Assembly (NCBI RefSeq): GCF_023734095.1
Contig: NZ_AP024620.1
Coordinates: 2,724,501-2,788,500, forward strand
DNA length: 64,000 nt
Origin: Moorella sp. Hama-1
Lineage (GTDB): Bacteria > Bacillota > DSM-521 > Neomoorellales > Neomoorellaceae
Direction: 5' to 3'
Position numbers and translations under genes: made by a program. Each line of letters opens with the position of its first letter. Positions within the stretch are counted from its first letter, which is position 1. The notes under the pieces are model-generated. The model searched no databases. It was not told the origin of the DNA and worked only from the letters and a program-made list of their open reading frames with translations. Of this stretch, positions 51,432-59,703 are shown one piece after another.

Positions 51432-53255
51432 CTACTCCTCAGTATAAGGGAAAGTCAGCTGAACGCAAGTACCTTTTCCTGGGGTACTGGCTACGTCCAG
51501 GGCGCAGTTGCTGCCGAACTGGTGCTGCAGGCGCCGGTAGACGTTGACCACCCCCAGGCCGCTCACCTGCCCCTTACCGCTCCGCCGGACCTCCAGGTCA
51601 AAAATGGCCTTTTTGACCTCGGGCGCGATGCCCACGCCGTCGTCTTTAATCTCCACCTGGACTTGATCTCCCACCAGGCGCACCGCAACGGTTATTTCGC
51701 CGCCCTCTTCTTTGGGCTCCAGGCCGTGGATAACGGCATTCTCCACCAGGGGCTGCAGGATCATGCAGGGCACCCGGGCCTTCAGGGCGGCTTCTTCGAC
51801 CACTACCCGGCCCCGGATGCGGTCCGAAAACCGTGTTTGCTGGATATAGAGGTAATCACGCACGGCAGTGATCTCTTCCGCCAGGGCAACTGACTCCTTG
51901 ACCTGGTAGAGGCTGTAGCGCATAAGGCGGGCCAGGGCGCGGACCATTTTTTCCGTATCCGCCGCCTCTTCTAGGAGGGCCAGGCGGGCGATGGTGTTTA
52001 AAGAATTAAAAAGAAAGTGGGGGTTGACCTGGGACTGGAGGGCCTTGAGTTCGGCTTCCTTCAGGGCCTGTTCCAGCTGGTGCTGCCGCTTGAGGAAGTG
52101 GATAAAACTGCTCCGCTGGTCCTCCAGTTCTTTATTGGCCAGCAGCACCGTATTGAGCTGCATAATCTGGCCGGATACGAAGGAAAGCAAGCCGCAGACG
52201 GCTTCCAGGTCCGCCAGGGAGAGGACCGGGACGGCTGCCTGCAAATCGGCCGGGGCGGGATCGCCCTCCAGCAGGCAGTGGCCGCAGAGGACGGCCCCCA
52301 CTGTCCCGTCTTCATTGGCCAGGGGGTAAGAGATTTCCAAGAGCCCGGCGTGGCAGCGGTAGATAAAGGCTTCTTTAAAATTACTCTGCAGGGTGGTGAC
52401 GTCCAGGGGCCGGGCCGGGTTTTCCCGCAGCAGGTGGCAGTGACGGGAACACTCCAGGAACCCCCCCAGGGGCGTCAGGGGGTTGCCGGCGGCATCCACC
52501 ATCACCAGGTGCAGGCCCGTCATCCGGGTAAAGGCCCGCTGCAGGTCCTCCAGGGAACCCTCACCAAAAAATAGATCCAGGGTAGCTGGCGCCAGGACGG
52601 CCTGGCGCTTGCGGTCGGCGCCGATCAGGTTTTTAATCAAGGGGATGGCCGCTGTGGCATCGGCGGCGTAGCCGTCAGCCCCCATGCGGGCGGCAATCTG
52701 GGCATTCAAGGGTGTGCCGCCCACCACAACCTTGATCTTGTTACGCCACCCGGCCTCCTGTAGAGCGGCAATGGTATCCTCCATGGCGTTCCGGGTGGAA
52801 GAGAGGAGGGCCGACAGGCAAAGGACGTCAGGGTGGTGTTTAATAACGGCTTCGACAAAAGTGCTGGGGGCTACATTAACGCCCAGATCAATGACTTCGA
52901 AGCCCGAGGCTTCCAGCATGATGGCCAGGAGATTCTTACCAATATCATGGATATCCCCCTGAACGGTCCCGACAATAGCCCGCCCCACCGGCGGCACCTT
53001 TCCGGCCAGCATCAACGGTTTGAGTTCTTTTAAACCGGTATGCATGGCCCTGGCGGTGATAATCAGGTCGGTAACGTAAATCTCATTTCGCTCGAACCTT
53101 TCCCCCACCACATCCATGGCTGCCACAAAGCCTTCGGTGATAATCCGGGTCGGTTCGCTGCCGGCGGCCAGGGCTTTTTTGATCTCTTCCCGCACCTGGG
53201 CGGCATTACCATTGATTACAGCCTGGATCAGGGTTTCCAGGGAGAAGGATGCCAT
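51432..53255 (-). CDS. Corrinoid-binding/PocR sensor histidine kinase
   Basis: 607 residues. Residues 1-213 are a complete MtaC-like corrinoid protein: helical cap, then DxHxxG in TVQGDIHDIGKN (D101, H103, G106) and VGGTPLNAQIAARMGADGYA. Residues 224-345 are a PocR ligand domain with cysteines at 269, 273, 301, 324 and 327. A linker helix leads to a LytS/YesM-type kinase with His413 in QSQVNPHFLFNSLNTI, an N-box QPLVENAVIHGL (N506) and DDGVGI. No membrane segment is present. It probably senses corrinoid or methylation state and phosphorylates the adjacent regulator. Confidence 0.9.
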   Translation of the reverse strand: MASFSLETLIQAVINGNAAQVREEIKKALAAGSEPTRIITEGFVAAMDVVGERFERNEIYVTDLIITARAMHTGLKELKPLMLAGKVPPVGRAIVGTVQGDIHDIGKNLLAIMLEASGFEVIDLGVNVAPSTFVEAVIKHHPDVLCLSALLSSTRNAMEDTIAALQEAGWRNKIKVVVGGTPLNAQIAARMGADGYAADATAAIPLIKNLIGADRKRQAVLAPATLDLFFGEGSLEDLQRAFTRMTGLHLVMVDAAGNPLTPLGGFLECSRHCHLLRENPARPLDVTTLQSNFKEAFIYRCHAGLLEISYPLANEDGTVGAVLCGHCLLEGDPAPADLQAAVPVLSLADLEAVCGLLSFVSGQIMQLNTVLLANKELEDQRSSFIHFLKRQHQLEQALKEAELKALQSQVNPHFLFNSLNTIARLALLEEAADTEKMVRALARLMRYSLYQVKESVALAEEITAVRDYLYIQQTRFSDRIRGRVVVEEAALKARVPCMILQPLVENAVIHGLEPKEEGGEITVAVRLVGDQVQVEIKDDGVGIAPEVKKAIFDLEVRRSGKGQVSGLGVVNVYRRLQHQFGSNCALDVASTPGKGTCVQLTFPYTEE

Positions 53256-53392
53256 AATATTCCTCCTAAGGAAAAAGGCCGCAGCAGGGAACTAACCCTC
53301 CTGAGGCCGCAAGGAATTCCCACTTAATCATAAATTTGACGTCAGACACAAATTCCCTTCCCCGGCAGGCCGCCTCATTAAAGAGTTGGAGT

Positions 53393-54190
53393 CTAAGCTT
53401 TAATCTTTCCGGCCCGGGCCGCCGCGATGTACTCCAGGCAATATTCATCCTGGCCGTACAGGGCGGTGGCGGCCCGCAACAATCCCATTAAAGGCATATC
53501 CAGGGGATCCATAATAAAGGCGTCCATGCCCCGGGTGAGGCACATGACCATAAAGGCCCGATTTAACAGCCGCCGCTCCGGCAGGCCGTAGGAAACATTG
53601 GAGAGACCACAGATGGCATGAACCTTGGGATATTTTTGCCGCAAGGCGGCCACCGACTCCAGGGCTTCGACGCCGTACTGGCTGTTAACCCCCAGGGGTT
53701 TGATCAAGGGGTCCAGGTAGATATGGTCTTCCGGTATGCCGGCCTCTACCAGGCCCGGTACCAGCCTTTCTGCTACCCGCAGGCGATCTTCCACCGTTTC
53801 CGGCATACCGCCGTCATCCATGCACAGGGCGATGACTTTGGCCTTATATTTCTGCAAAAGGGGCAAAACCTCAGCCCAGCGTTGCTTCTCGGCAGTGATA
53901 GAATTGACCAGAGCCTGACCCTTATGGGCCGCCAGGCCGGCAGCCAGGGCTTCGGCGCTGGGGCTGTCGATACAAAGGGGAACATCAACGACTTCCTGGA
54001 CGCTGTTTACCAGCCAGGTCATGACCTTTTCTTCTTCACCGATGCTTGTCCCGCAGTTGACATCAATAATATCGGCTCCGGCCTCGGCCTGTTTACGGGC
54101 CAGGTCCTGGATATAGGCCTGGTTGCGGTCGGCGATGGCCTGGGCGATAGCCTTACGGCTGGAGTTGATTAACTCTCCGACGACGAGCAT
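53393..54190 (-). CDS. Methyltetrahydrofolate:corrinoid methyltransferase (MtvA-like)
   Basis: 265 residues, the same family as the gene at 17453-18256: MLVVGELINSSRKA, the pterin motif AGADIIDVNCGT, PLCIDSPSAEALA, NSITAEKQRW, HAICGLSNVSYGLPERR. It would move the methyl group from the adjacent corrinoid protein to tetrahydrofolate, completing an O-demethylase. It lies 18 bp after the corrinoid gene. In Moorella the vanillate O-demethylase is MtvB/MtvC/MtvA; the substrate here cannot be determined. Confidence 0.92.
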   Translation of the reverse strand: MLVVGELINSSRKAIAQAIADRNQAYIQDLARKQAEAGADIIDVNCGTSIGEEEKVMTWLVNSVQEVVDVPLCIDSPSAEALAAGLAAHKGQALVNSITAEKQRWAEVLPLLQKYKAKVIALCMDDGGMPETVEDRLRVAERLVPGLVEAGIPEDHIYLDPLIKPLGVNSQYGVEALESVAALRQKYPKVHAICGLSNVSYGLPERRLLNRAFMVMCLTRGMDAFIMDPLDMPLMGLLRAATALYGQDEYCLEYIAAARAGKIKA

Positions 54191-54208
54191 TCCTTGGCCT
54201 CCTTATAG

Positions 54209-54838
54209 TTACGAAACGAGAAGTTGTCCCGCCAGATCAACGGCCGAAGCGGCATCAGGGGCATAACCATCGGCGCCGATCTCATCGGCGAACTTCTGGG
54301 TTACCGGGGCGCCACCGATCATAATCTTAATCTTATCCCTGTAGGCAGCCAGACCTTCGACGGTCTTCTTCATCTGCATCATGGTGGAGGTCAACAGGGC
54401 GGAAATACCCACCAGCTGGGGTTTCTGCTCTTCCACAGCCTGGATAAATTTCTCTACCGGCACGTCGATCCCCAGGTCAACAACCTTGTAGCCGGCGCCT
54501 TCCATCATCATGATGACCAGGTTCTTGCCGATATCATGCAGGTCGCCTTTGACTGTACCGATAACGAAGGTACCTTTCTCTTTCAGCTCGCCGCCGGCCA
54601 GCAGGGGTTTAACCACATCCATGCCGGCGTGCATGGCCCGGGCCGCTACCAGGACCTCTGGCACATAGACTTCGTTATTCTTAAATTTAACGCCAATAAT
54701 GTTCATGGCCGCAATCAGGCCATCATTGATGATGGTGTTGGGTTCGATACCCTCATCCACAGCCTTCTGGGCCAGTTCCCTCACCTTGTTGGCATTACCG
54801 ACCATCAACGCTTCTTTGATTTCCTCCAGGACTGCCAT
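54209..54838 (-). CDS. O-demethylase corrinoid protein (MtvC-like)
   Basis: 209 residues: cap domain and B12 domain with DxHxxG in TVKGDLHDIGKNLVI, SALLTSTMMQMKKTVEGL and GGAPVTQKFADEIGADGYAPDA. It is the methyl carrier of this system and is first in the minus-strand cluster, with AAGGAGG before the ATG. An AT-rich stretch upstream (54850-54905) probably holds the promoter, but I see no consensus. Its fold is shared by the N-terminal domain of the kinase encoded two genes later. Confidence 0.94.
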   Translation of the reverse strand: MAVLEEIKEALMVGNANKVRELAQKAVDEGIEPNTIINDGLIAAMNIIGVKFKNNEVYVPEVLVAARAMHAGMDVVKPLLAGGELKEKGTFVIGTVKGDLHDIGKNLVIMMMEGAGYKVVDLGIDVPVEKFIQAVEEQKPQLVGISALLTSTMMQMKKTVEGLAAYRDKIKIMIGGAPVTQKFADEIGADGYAPDAASAVDLAGQLLVS

Positions 54839-55006
54839 TTGCCGTTCCTCCTTAAAATATAAGTTGGTTCATTTTTAAGTTTATTTTAAGATAAGTGGAA
54901 CGGCAAGGCGAAATTATTGCTAAAGGTTGATTTTCTTGCCCTTGGCGGAAATTGGCTGGCTCTCTTCACCGCCGGGATAGGGCTCGTCCTGGACCCCGGC
55001 CGCCCT

Positions 55007-55773
55007 TTACGGCTCGTTGGCTTTCTCCGCCGCCTGCAGTATTTGTAAGGATGGCCGCCAACCGGGAGGTAAATCAAGTCTGTCCTGGTCGTGGTTTGGG
55101 GAAACGTGATGTCCTTTTACCAGGAAGATCGTTGCCGGGGGAAAGCCCAGCACCGCCAAAATCCCGGCCCCGATAGCCGCATGGTCATCACCTTCCCCAC
55201 TACTAAAGGCCAGGCCGATATCGTGGAGTAAGGCCGCTGCATAAAGACTGGTTGTATCTACGGGCGTTGGCAGCCCGGCAACCATCTCCTGACAGGTAGC
55301 GACTACGCTTTGAGAATGGCCGCTGCGCTGGAGCCGTTTTTCCCCCAGGTCGTTGAGATGCCGGGCCACCCGCAGCCGCCTGGCATCATAATGCTGCTGG
55401 CGCCGGGAGAAATTAGCGGCTAATAATACCAGCTCCTGCAGATCCAGGGGTTTATTCAAGAAGGCATCTACCCCGGCCTGAAAGGCACGCATCCGGTTTT
55501 GTTTATCCGGGAAGGCACTGGTGACAATTATCGGCGGCGCTAATTGGCCGTCCTGCCGGGTTAGATTCTCAGCCACGACGAAACCGTTTTCCCCGGAAGG
55601 CGCAGGTCCAGAATAATTAAATCGAAGCTTTCCCTTTTAGCCCGTTCGATAGCGTCGACGCCGTTATTTTCATGGGTCACTACCGCCGCCCCTTTAGCGG
55701 TCAAGAGGTCCTTGAGCAACCGGGCGCTATTAACGTCATCTTCTACTAATAATACCCGCGCAGCCTGCATCAT
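55007..55773 (-). pseudogene. Receiver-HD domain response regulator, frameshifted
   Basis: Two adjoining frames make one protein. The first (55773-55561) is a receiver start ([30 protein letters not shown] with the phospho-Asp). The second (55576-55007) continues the receiver (PPIIVTSAFPDKQNRMRAFQ, FLNKPLDLQELV) and adds an HD domain (AAALLHDIGLAFSSGEGDDHAAIGAGIL, KGHHVSPNHDQDRLD). The join needs one more G in the four-G run at 55591-55594 (read on the minus strand), so a single-base deletion or sequencing error is likely. Confidence 0.8.
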
Positions 55774-55817
55774 AAACTTTATTCTCCTTTGCGGCCCTCG
55801 TTTACGGCCGGTAGGGT

Positions 55818-55910
55818 TAATCCCGGCGCAGAAATTTATGGATCAGTTCCGGCAGGGCCTGCGTGTCAATGGGTTTGACGATAAACCCGTCGCAGCCGGG
55901 GAGCATTCGG
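55818..55910 (-). pseudogene. C-terminal receiver-domain fragment
   Basis: The minus strand encodes [20 protein letters not shown] followed by LIHKFLRRD and a stop, the last helix and Lys-Pro motif of a receiver domain. The preceding part is replaced by the start of a radical-SAM gene on the other strand. Confidence 0.6.
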
Positions 55911-56472
55911 TCCACGACGGCCCCGGCTGCCGGACGTTAATTTTTATGAGCGGCTGCCCCTTGCACTGCGAATGGTGCGCCAACCCCGAAGGGATGGCCT
56001 TCCGGCAACGGGGGTGAGGCGGGTTCCTTCCGCCTTCCGGCCACTCACTGGTTGCGCCTTTCTGGAAGTTATGCGCTATGTGGATTGGGCCTTTATTGAT
56101 ATCAAACACATGGACCTGGAAAAGCACCGGGAAAAAACTGGCGTGACCAATGAACTAACCTTGAATAATATAGCCGCTCTGGTGGCTTCGAGCTGGCCGG
56201 GCCGGTTGATTATCCGCATGCCAATCATTGAAAACTTCAATGATATGGATGCCAACATTATTGCCACCGCGGCTTTCCTCAACCAAACCGGCCTGCGCGA
56301 GATCAACATCCTGCCATTTCACCGCCTGGGCGACTCCAAGTGGGCCCAGCTGGGTTTAAAATATCCCTACGGTGAGTATCCGGGTACCTCAGGCGAAAAA
56401 TTGGAACACATAAAAAGCTTGTTTCAGGAACGTGGTATAGCCTGTTACGCTGGTTCCGATACGCCGTTTTAG
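55880..56472 (+). pseudogene. Glycyl-radical enzyme activating protein, internally deleted
   Basis: The N-terminal part has [20 protein letters not shown] with the radical-SAM motif CPLHCEWC. The frame ends soon after (GMAFRQRG). The C-terminal part is in a different frame: YVDWAFIDIKHMDLEKHREK, NIAALVASSWPGRLIIRMPI, INILPFHRLGDSKWAQLGL. The middle third, including the extra ferredoxin insert of this family, is missing. No glycyl-radical enzyme gene is nearby. Confidence 0.75.
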
Positions 56473-56570
56473 CGGCGTGTCCTTCAGCTACAGCCAACAA
56501 TCAAAGAGAACCAGCCCCACTCCAGGGAATCTGCCTCAATTAACCCGGCGCGGAATAATTGTGCAAACTA

Positions 56571-56599
56571 TTGACATGCTTTGCCGAATTATTTAAGAT
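56571..56599 (+). promoter_or_regulatory. Promoter of the ABC uptake operon
   Basis: TTGACA (56571-56576) and TAAGAT (56594-56599), spacer exactly 17 nt. Confidence 0.7.
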
Positions 56600-56690
56600 A
56601 AACTTGTAACATCAACCGGCTGGCCCGCCGGCATAGAACGGTAGCATGGCAGGAAGGGCAATAACGCTCCCTCCGGGGCGTATTTTTATT
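56600..56690 (+). promoter_or_regulatory. Leader with hairpins and an internal terminator
   Basis: Between promoter and gene lie a small hairpin (CCGGCTGGCCCGCCGG) and a terminator (ACGCTCC-CTCC-GGGGCGT, 56664-56681, then ATTTTTATT). AGGAAGGGC just upstream can pair with the terminator's left arm, giving a possible antiterminator. No known riboswitch class was recognised. Confidence 0.5.
56664..56687 (+). terminator. Leader terminator before the ABC uptake operon
   Basis: Seven-base-pair stem ACGCTCC/GGGGCGT (one G-T pair) with a 4-nt loop and a T-rich tail, 60 bp before the start codon. Confidence 0.6.
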
Positions 56691-56749
56691 TATGATGCCC
56701 AACAAACTGCCTTACCGGCCGGAGAATCTTCTAAGGAGGCAAGGGAGAA

Positions 56750-57778
56750 ATGAAAAAAAGATTGAGACAAAGATTTGCGGCAGGATGGCTCCTGGTTATC
56801 CTCCTGACCCTGTTACTGGCTGGCTGCGGTTCCGGGGGAGGCAAACAGCAAGCCGGCAGTGGCGGTGCAACAACGGGCCAGGCTAAAAATGTCAAACTGG
56901 GTATCATCCAGATCGTCGAGCACCCGGCCCTGGATGCGGCCCGGAAGGGTTTCCTGGCCGCGCTGAAGTCCGGCGGTTATGAAGAAGGCAAAAACTTGCA
57001 GGTGGATTTTCAAAACGCCCAAAACGACCAGTCCACCCTGCAGAACATCGCCCGCAAATTCGCCCAGGATAAAAAGGATCTCATCCTGGCTGTGGCCACC
57101 CCCTCGGCTATGGCTATGGCCAACGAAACCCAGGATATTCCCATCCTGATTACCGCCGTCACCGATCCGGTCACCGCTAAAATGGTTAAGAGCATGGACA
57201 AACCCGGCACTAACGTCACCGGTACCACGGACATGAACCCTATCAAGGAACAGCTGCAGCTCCTTAAACAGCTGGTCCCGACGGCTAAAAATATCGGCGT
57301 TATCTATAACTCCAGCGAGGTCAATTCCCAGGTCCAGGTAAAGGTAGTTAAACAGGAAGCGCCCGGTCTGGGCCTGAATGTGGTCGAGGCCCCGGTCACG
57401 GCCAGCAGTGAAGTGGTCCAGGCAGCCCAGTCCCTGGTGGGGCGGGTAGAGGCCGTCTATGTCCCCACCGACAACACCATAGTCTCCTCCATTTCCGGGG
57501 TGCTGCAGGTAACGGAACAGCACAAAATACCGGTAATTGCCGGGGAGAGCGGTACCATTGAGGCCGGCGTCCTGGGCACTATTGGCATTGATTACTACAA
57601 ACTCGGGGAGCAGACCGGACAGATGGCCCTCCGGGTGCTCAAAGGCGAAAAACCCCAAGATATGCCCATAGAAAAACAAAAGGATTTGAGTATCGTTTTA
57701 AACGCTAAAACAGCGGCGGCCCTGGGAATAAACATCCCCGACGAGCTCCAAAAGAAGGCCACCAAGATCGTTAAGTAG
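56750..57778 (+). CDS. ABC substrate-binding lipoprotein (ABC_sub_bind family)
   Basis: 342 residues. A lipoprotein signal with lipobox LLAGCGSGG is followed by a two-lobed binding protein of the PF04392 type: VKLGIIQIVEHPALDAARKG, ILAVATPSAMAMANETQDIP, GTTDMNPIKEQLQLLKQLVP and IPVIAGESGTIEAGVL. Such proteins work with the permease and ATPase that follow (TrpXYZ-like arrangement), and some take up tryptophan or other small ligands. The ligand here is unknown. AAGGAGG lies upstream of ATG 56750. Confidence 0.9.
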   Translation: MKKRLRQRFAAGWLLVILLTLLLAGCGSGGGKQQAGSGGATTGQAKNVKLGIIQIVEHPALDAARKGFLAALKSGGYEEGKNLQVDFQNAQNDQSTLQNIARKFAQDKKDLILAVATPSAMAMANETQDIPILITAVTDPVTAKMVKSMDKPGTNVTGTTDMNPIKEQLQLLKQLVPTAKNIGVIYNSSEVNSQVQVKVVKQEAPGLGLNVVEAPVTASSEVVQAAQSLVGRVEAVYVPTDNTIVSSISGVLQVTEQHKIPVIAGESGTIEAGVLGTIGIDYYKLGEQTGQMALRVLKGEKPQDMPIEKQKDLSIVLNAKTAAALGINIPDELQKKATKIVK

Positions 57779-57788
57779 GTGAAATCCT

Positions 57789-58709
57789 ATGTCCTTAAGC
57801 ATCTGGTTGGGGGCCCTGGAGCAGGGCTTATTATGGGGGGCCATGGTCCTGGGGGTTTATATTACCTTCAGAATCCTGGATTACCCGGATCTAACTGTTG
57901 ACGGCGCCTTCACCCTGGGGGCGGCCATAGCCGCCAGGGTGATTATGTCCGGCTATAATCCCTGGTTGGCCCTGCTGGTAGCCGTCCTTGGCGGCGCTCT
58001 GGCCGGTTGGATTACCGGCATCCTGCATACCCGCCTGGGGGTTGCCCCCCTGCTCTCCGGTATCCTGACTATGATTGCCCTTTATTCGATTAATCTACGG
58101 ATCATGGGACAGGCCAACCTGTCCCTCCTTCGTGTCCCGACCATCTTTACCGGCGTTAAAAAAATGCCCGGCATCGACCCCTTTGGCCCCGCTTTACTGG
58201 GCCTGTTGCTGGTGGTGGTAGTCGTTGTCCTGCTCTACCTTTTCTTCCAGACGGAACTGGGGATGGCCATCCGGGCTACCGGCGATAATGACCAGATGAT
58301 CCGCAGCCTGGGGGTAAATACCGGCACCATGAAACTGGTAGGCCTGGCCTTTGCCAATGCCCTGGTGGCCCTTTCCGGCGGGCTGGTCGCCCAGTACCAG
58401 GGTTTCGCCGATATCGGCATGGGCATTGGCATGATCGTGGCCGGCCTGGCCGCTGTAATTATCGGTGAGGCCCTGGTAGGCAGTGCCACCCTGTCTCGTG
58501 CCCTGCTGGCTGCCATCGTCGGTTCCATTATCTACCGGTTTGTCATCAGCCTGGTCCTGCAGTTGGGCCTGCCGGCCACAGACCTCAAACTCCTGACCTC
58601 GTTAATTGTCGTGGTAGCCATGGCCTTGCCCCTGGTACGCCGGCGCCTGGGATGGCGCGCCCTACGTTTAAGGAGTGAGCAAAGTGCTGCAACTGGCCAG
58701 CGTAACTAA
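57789..58709 (+). CDS. ABC transporter permease (branched-chain/TrpY-like)
   Basis: 306 residues with eight to nine membrane helices of the BPD_transp_2 family. Marks: RILDYPDLTVDGAFTLGAA, TRLGVAPLLSGILTMIALYS, TELGMAIRATGDNDQMIRSLG and NALVALSGGLVAQYQGFADI. It forms the membrane channel of the importer. It lies 10 bp after the binding-protein gene; the ATPase start overlaps its 3' end. Confidence 0.92.
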   Translation: MSLSIWLGALEQGLLWGAMVLGVYITFRILDYPDLTVDGAFTLGAAIAARVIMSGYNPWLALLVAVLGGALAGWITGILHTRLGVAPLLSGILTMIALYSINLRIMGQANLSLLRVPTIFTGVKKMPGIDPFGPALLGLLLVVVVVVLLYLFFQTELGMAIRATGDNDQMIRSLGVNTGTMKLVGLAFANALVALSGGLVAQYQGFADIGMGIGMIVAGLAAVIIGEALVGSATLSRALLAAIVGSIIYRFVISLVLQLGLPATDLKLLTSLIVVVAMALPLVRRRLGWRALRLRSEQSAATGQRN

Positions 58710-59577
58710 AACCTTTAATCCCGGCGGGGTCAATGAAAAATTGGCTTTGCGGGAAATCTCCTTACAGGTTAAGCCGGGCGAAGTTGTCACCATCATCGGC
58801 AGCAACGGCGCCGGGAAATCGACCCTGTTAAACGTAGTGGCCGGGGTTTATGAAATCGAGGCTGGTCAGGTTTTTTTGGACGGTCAAGATATCACCAGCT
58901 GGCCCGAGCATAGCCGCGCCTCCTTAATTGGCCGGGTTTTTCAGGACCCGCTCAAGGGCACGGCTGCCACCATGACCATTGAAGAAAACCTGGCCCTGGC
59001 TTTACGCCGCGGTCACCCCCGCCGTTTACGCCGGGGTATTACGGCGGCCGAGCGGCAGACATTTAAAGAGCGCCTGGCCCTGCTGGGACTGGGCCTGGAG
59101 GAACGCCTGAAGACCCGGGTGGGCCTGCTGTCCGGCGGCCAGCGCCAGGCCCTGACGGTCCTCATGGCTACCATTGCCACACCCAAACTGCTCCTGCTGG
59201 ATGAGCACACCGCCGCCCTGGATCCGCGGACAGCCGGGATAGTGTTGGAGCTAACCGCCAAAATAGTCGCCCAGAACCGGCTGACCACCCTGATGGTGAC
59301 CCATAACCTGGAACAGGCCCTGCGTACCGGCGACCGGACTATTATGCTGCACGAGGGCCGGATCATTCTGGACCTGTGCGGCCCGGAACGGGCCCGGGCC
59401 ACCGTAGCCGATCTGCTGAAAATGTTTGAAAGGGCCAGCGGCAACGCCTTGACTGATGACCGGGTGCTGCTGGGGGAGAGTTACAGTAGCTCCGTTACCG
59501 GCGGTGGTTGTGCCCCCAGGCCAGCGGCCAGCGCTACCATCACCCCCCTCTCTTCCCGGCGGCGGATGCGGGGTTGA
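58684..59577 (+). CDS. ABC transporter ATP-binding protein (TrpZ-like)
   Basis: About 297 residues: Walker A GSNGAGKST, Q-loop VFQDPLKGTAATMT, signature LSGGQRQALT, Walker B LLLLDEHTAALDP and H-loop VTHN. The EHTAALDP Walker B variant is typical of this importer group. GTG 58684 is favoured because AAGGAG (58670-58675) lies 8 nt upstream; GTG 58675 is part of that site. The last 45 residues are poorly conserved. A terminator follows. Confidence 0.92.
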   Translation: MLQLASVTKTFNPGGVNEKLALREISLQVKPGEVVTIIGSNGAGKSTLLNVVAGVYEIEAGQVFLDGQDITSWPEHSRASLIGRVFQDPLKGTAATMTIEENLALALRRGHPRRLRRGITAAERQTFKERLALLGLGLEERLKTRVGLLSGGQRQALTVLMATIATPKLLLLDEHTAALDPRTAGIVLELTAKIVAQNRLTTLMVTHNLEQALRTGDRTIMLHEGRIILDLCGPERARATVADLLKMFERASGNALTDDRVLLGESYSSSVTGGGCAPRPAASATITPLSSRRRMRG

Positions 59578-59593
59578 TATAGCTATAAAAAAT

Positions 59594-59615
59594 AACCCCG
59601 CGAACGGGGTTAAAC
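59594..59615 (+). terminator. Terminator of the ABC uptake operon
   Basis: AACCCCG (59594-59600) pairs with CGGGGTT (59605-59611), then AAACTTTT. Confidence 0.7.
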
Positions 59616-59703
59616 TTTTACATCCGAGCCGTACTAATTCAGAATGAAGCCCGTCCACCTCACACCATTCTTGGGTTAAACTTTTACATCTGAGTCGTAT
59701 TAG
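59607..59703. repeat. 31-bp imperfect direct repeat
   Basis: GGGTTAAACTTTTACATC (59607 onward) recurs at 59673-59703 with a few C-to-T changes, 66 bp apart. The second copy overlaps the end of the carbamate kinase gene. Confidence 0.65.

Noticed and set aside
54850-54905. Sigma-54 promoter before the corrinoid cluster
   Set aside because: No GG-N10-GC element at the right spacing was found on the minus strand, and no sigma-54 activator domain is encoded nearby.
56600-56690. tRNA-Trp T-box before the TrpXYZ-like operon
   Set aside because: The leader is under 100 nt and lacks the T-box sequence and specifier stem.
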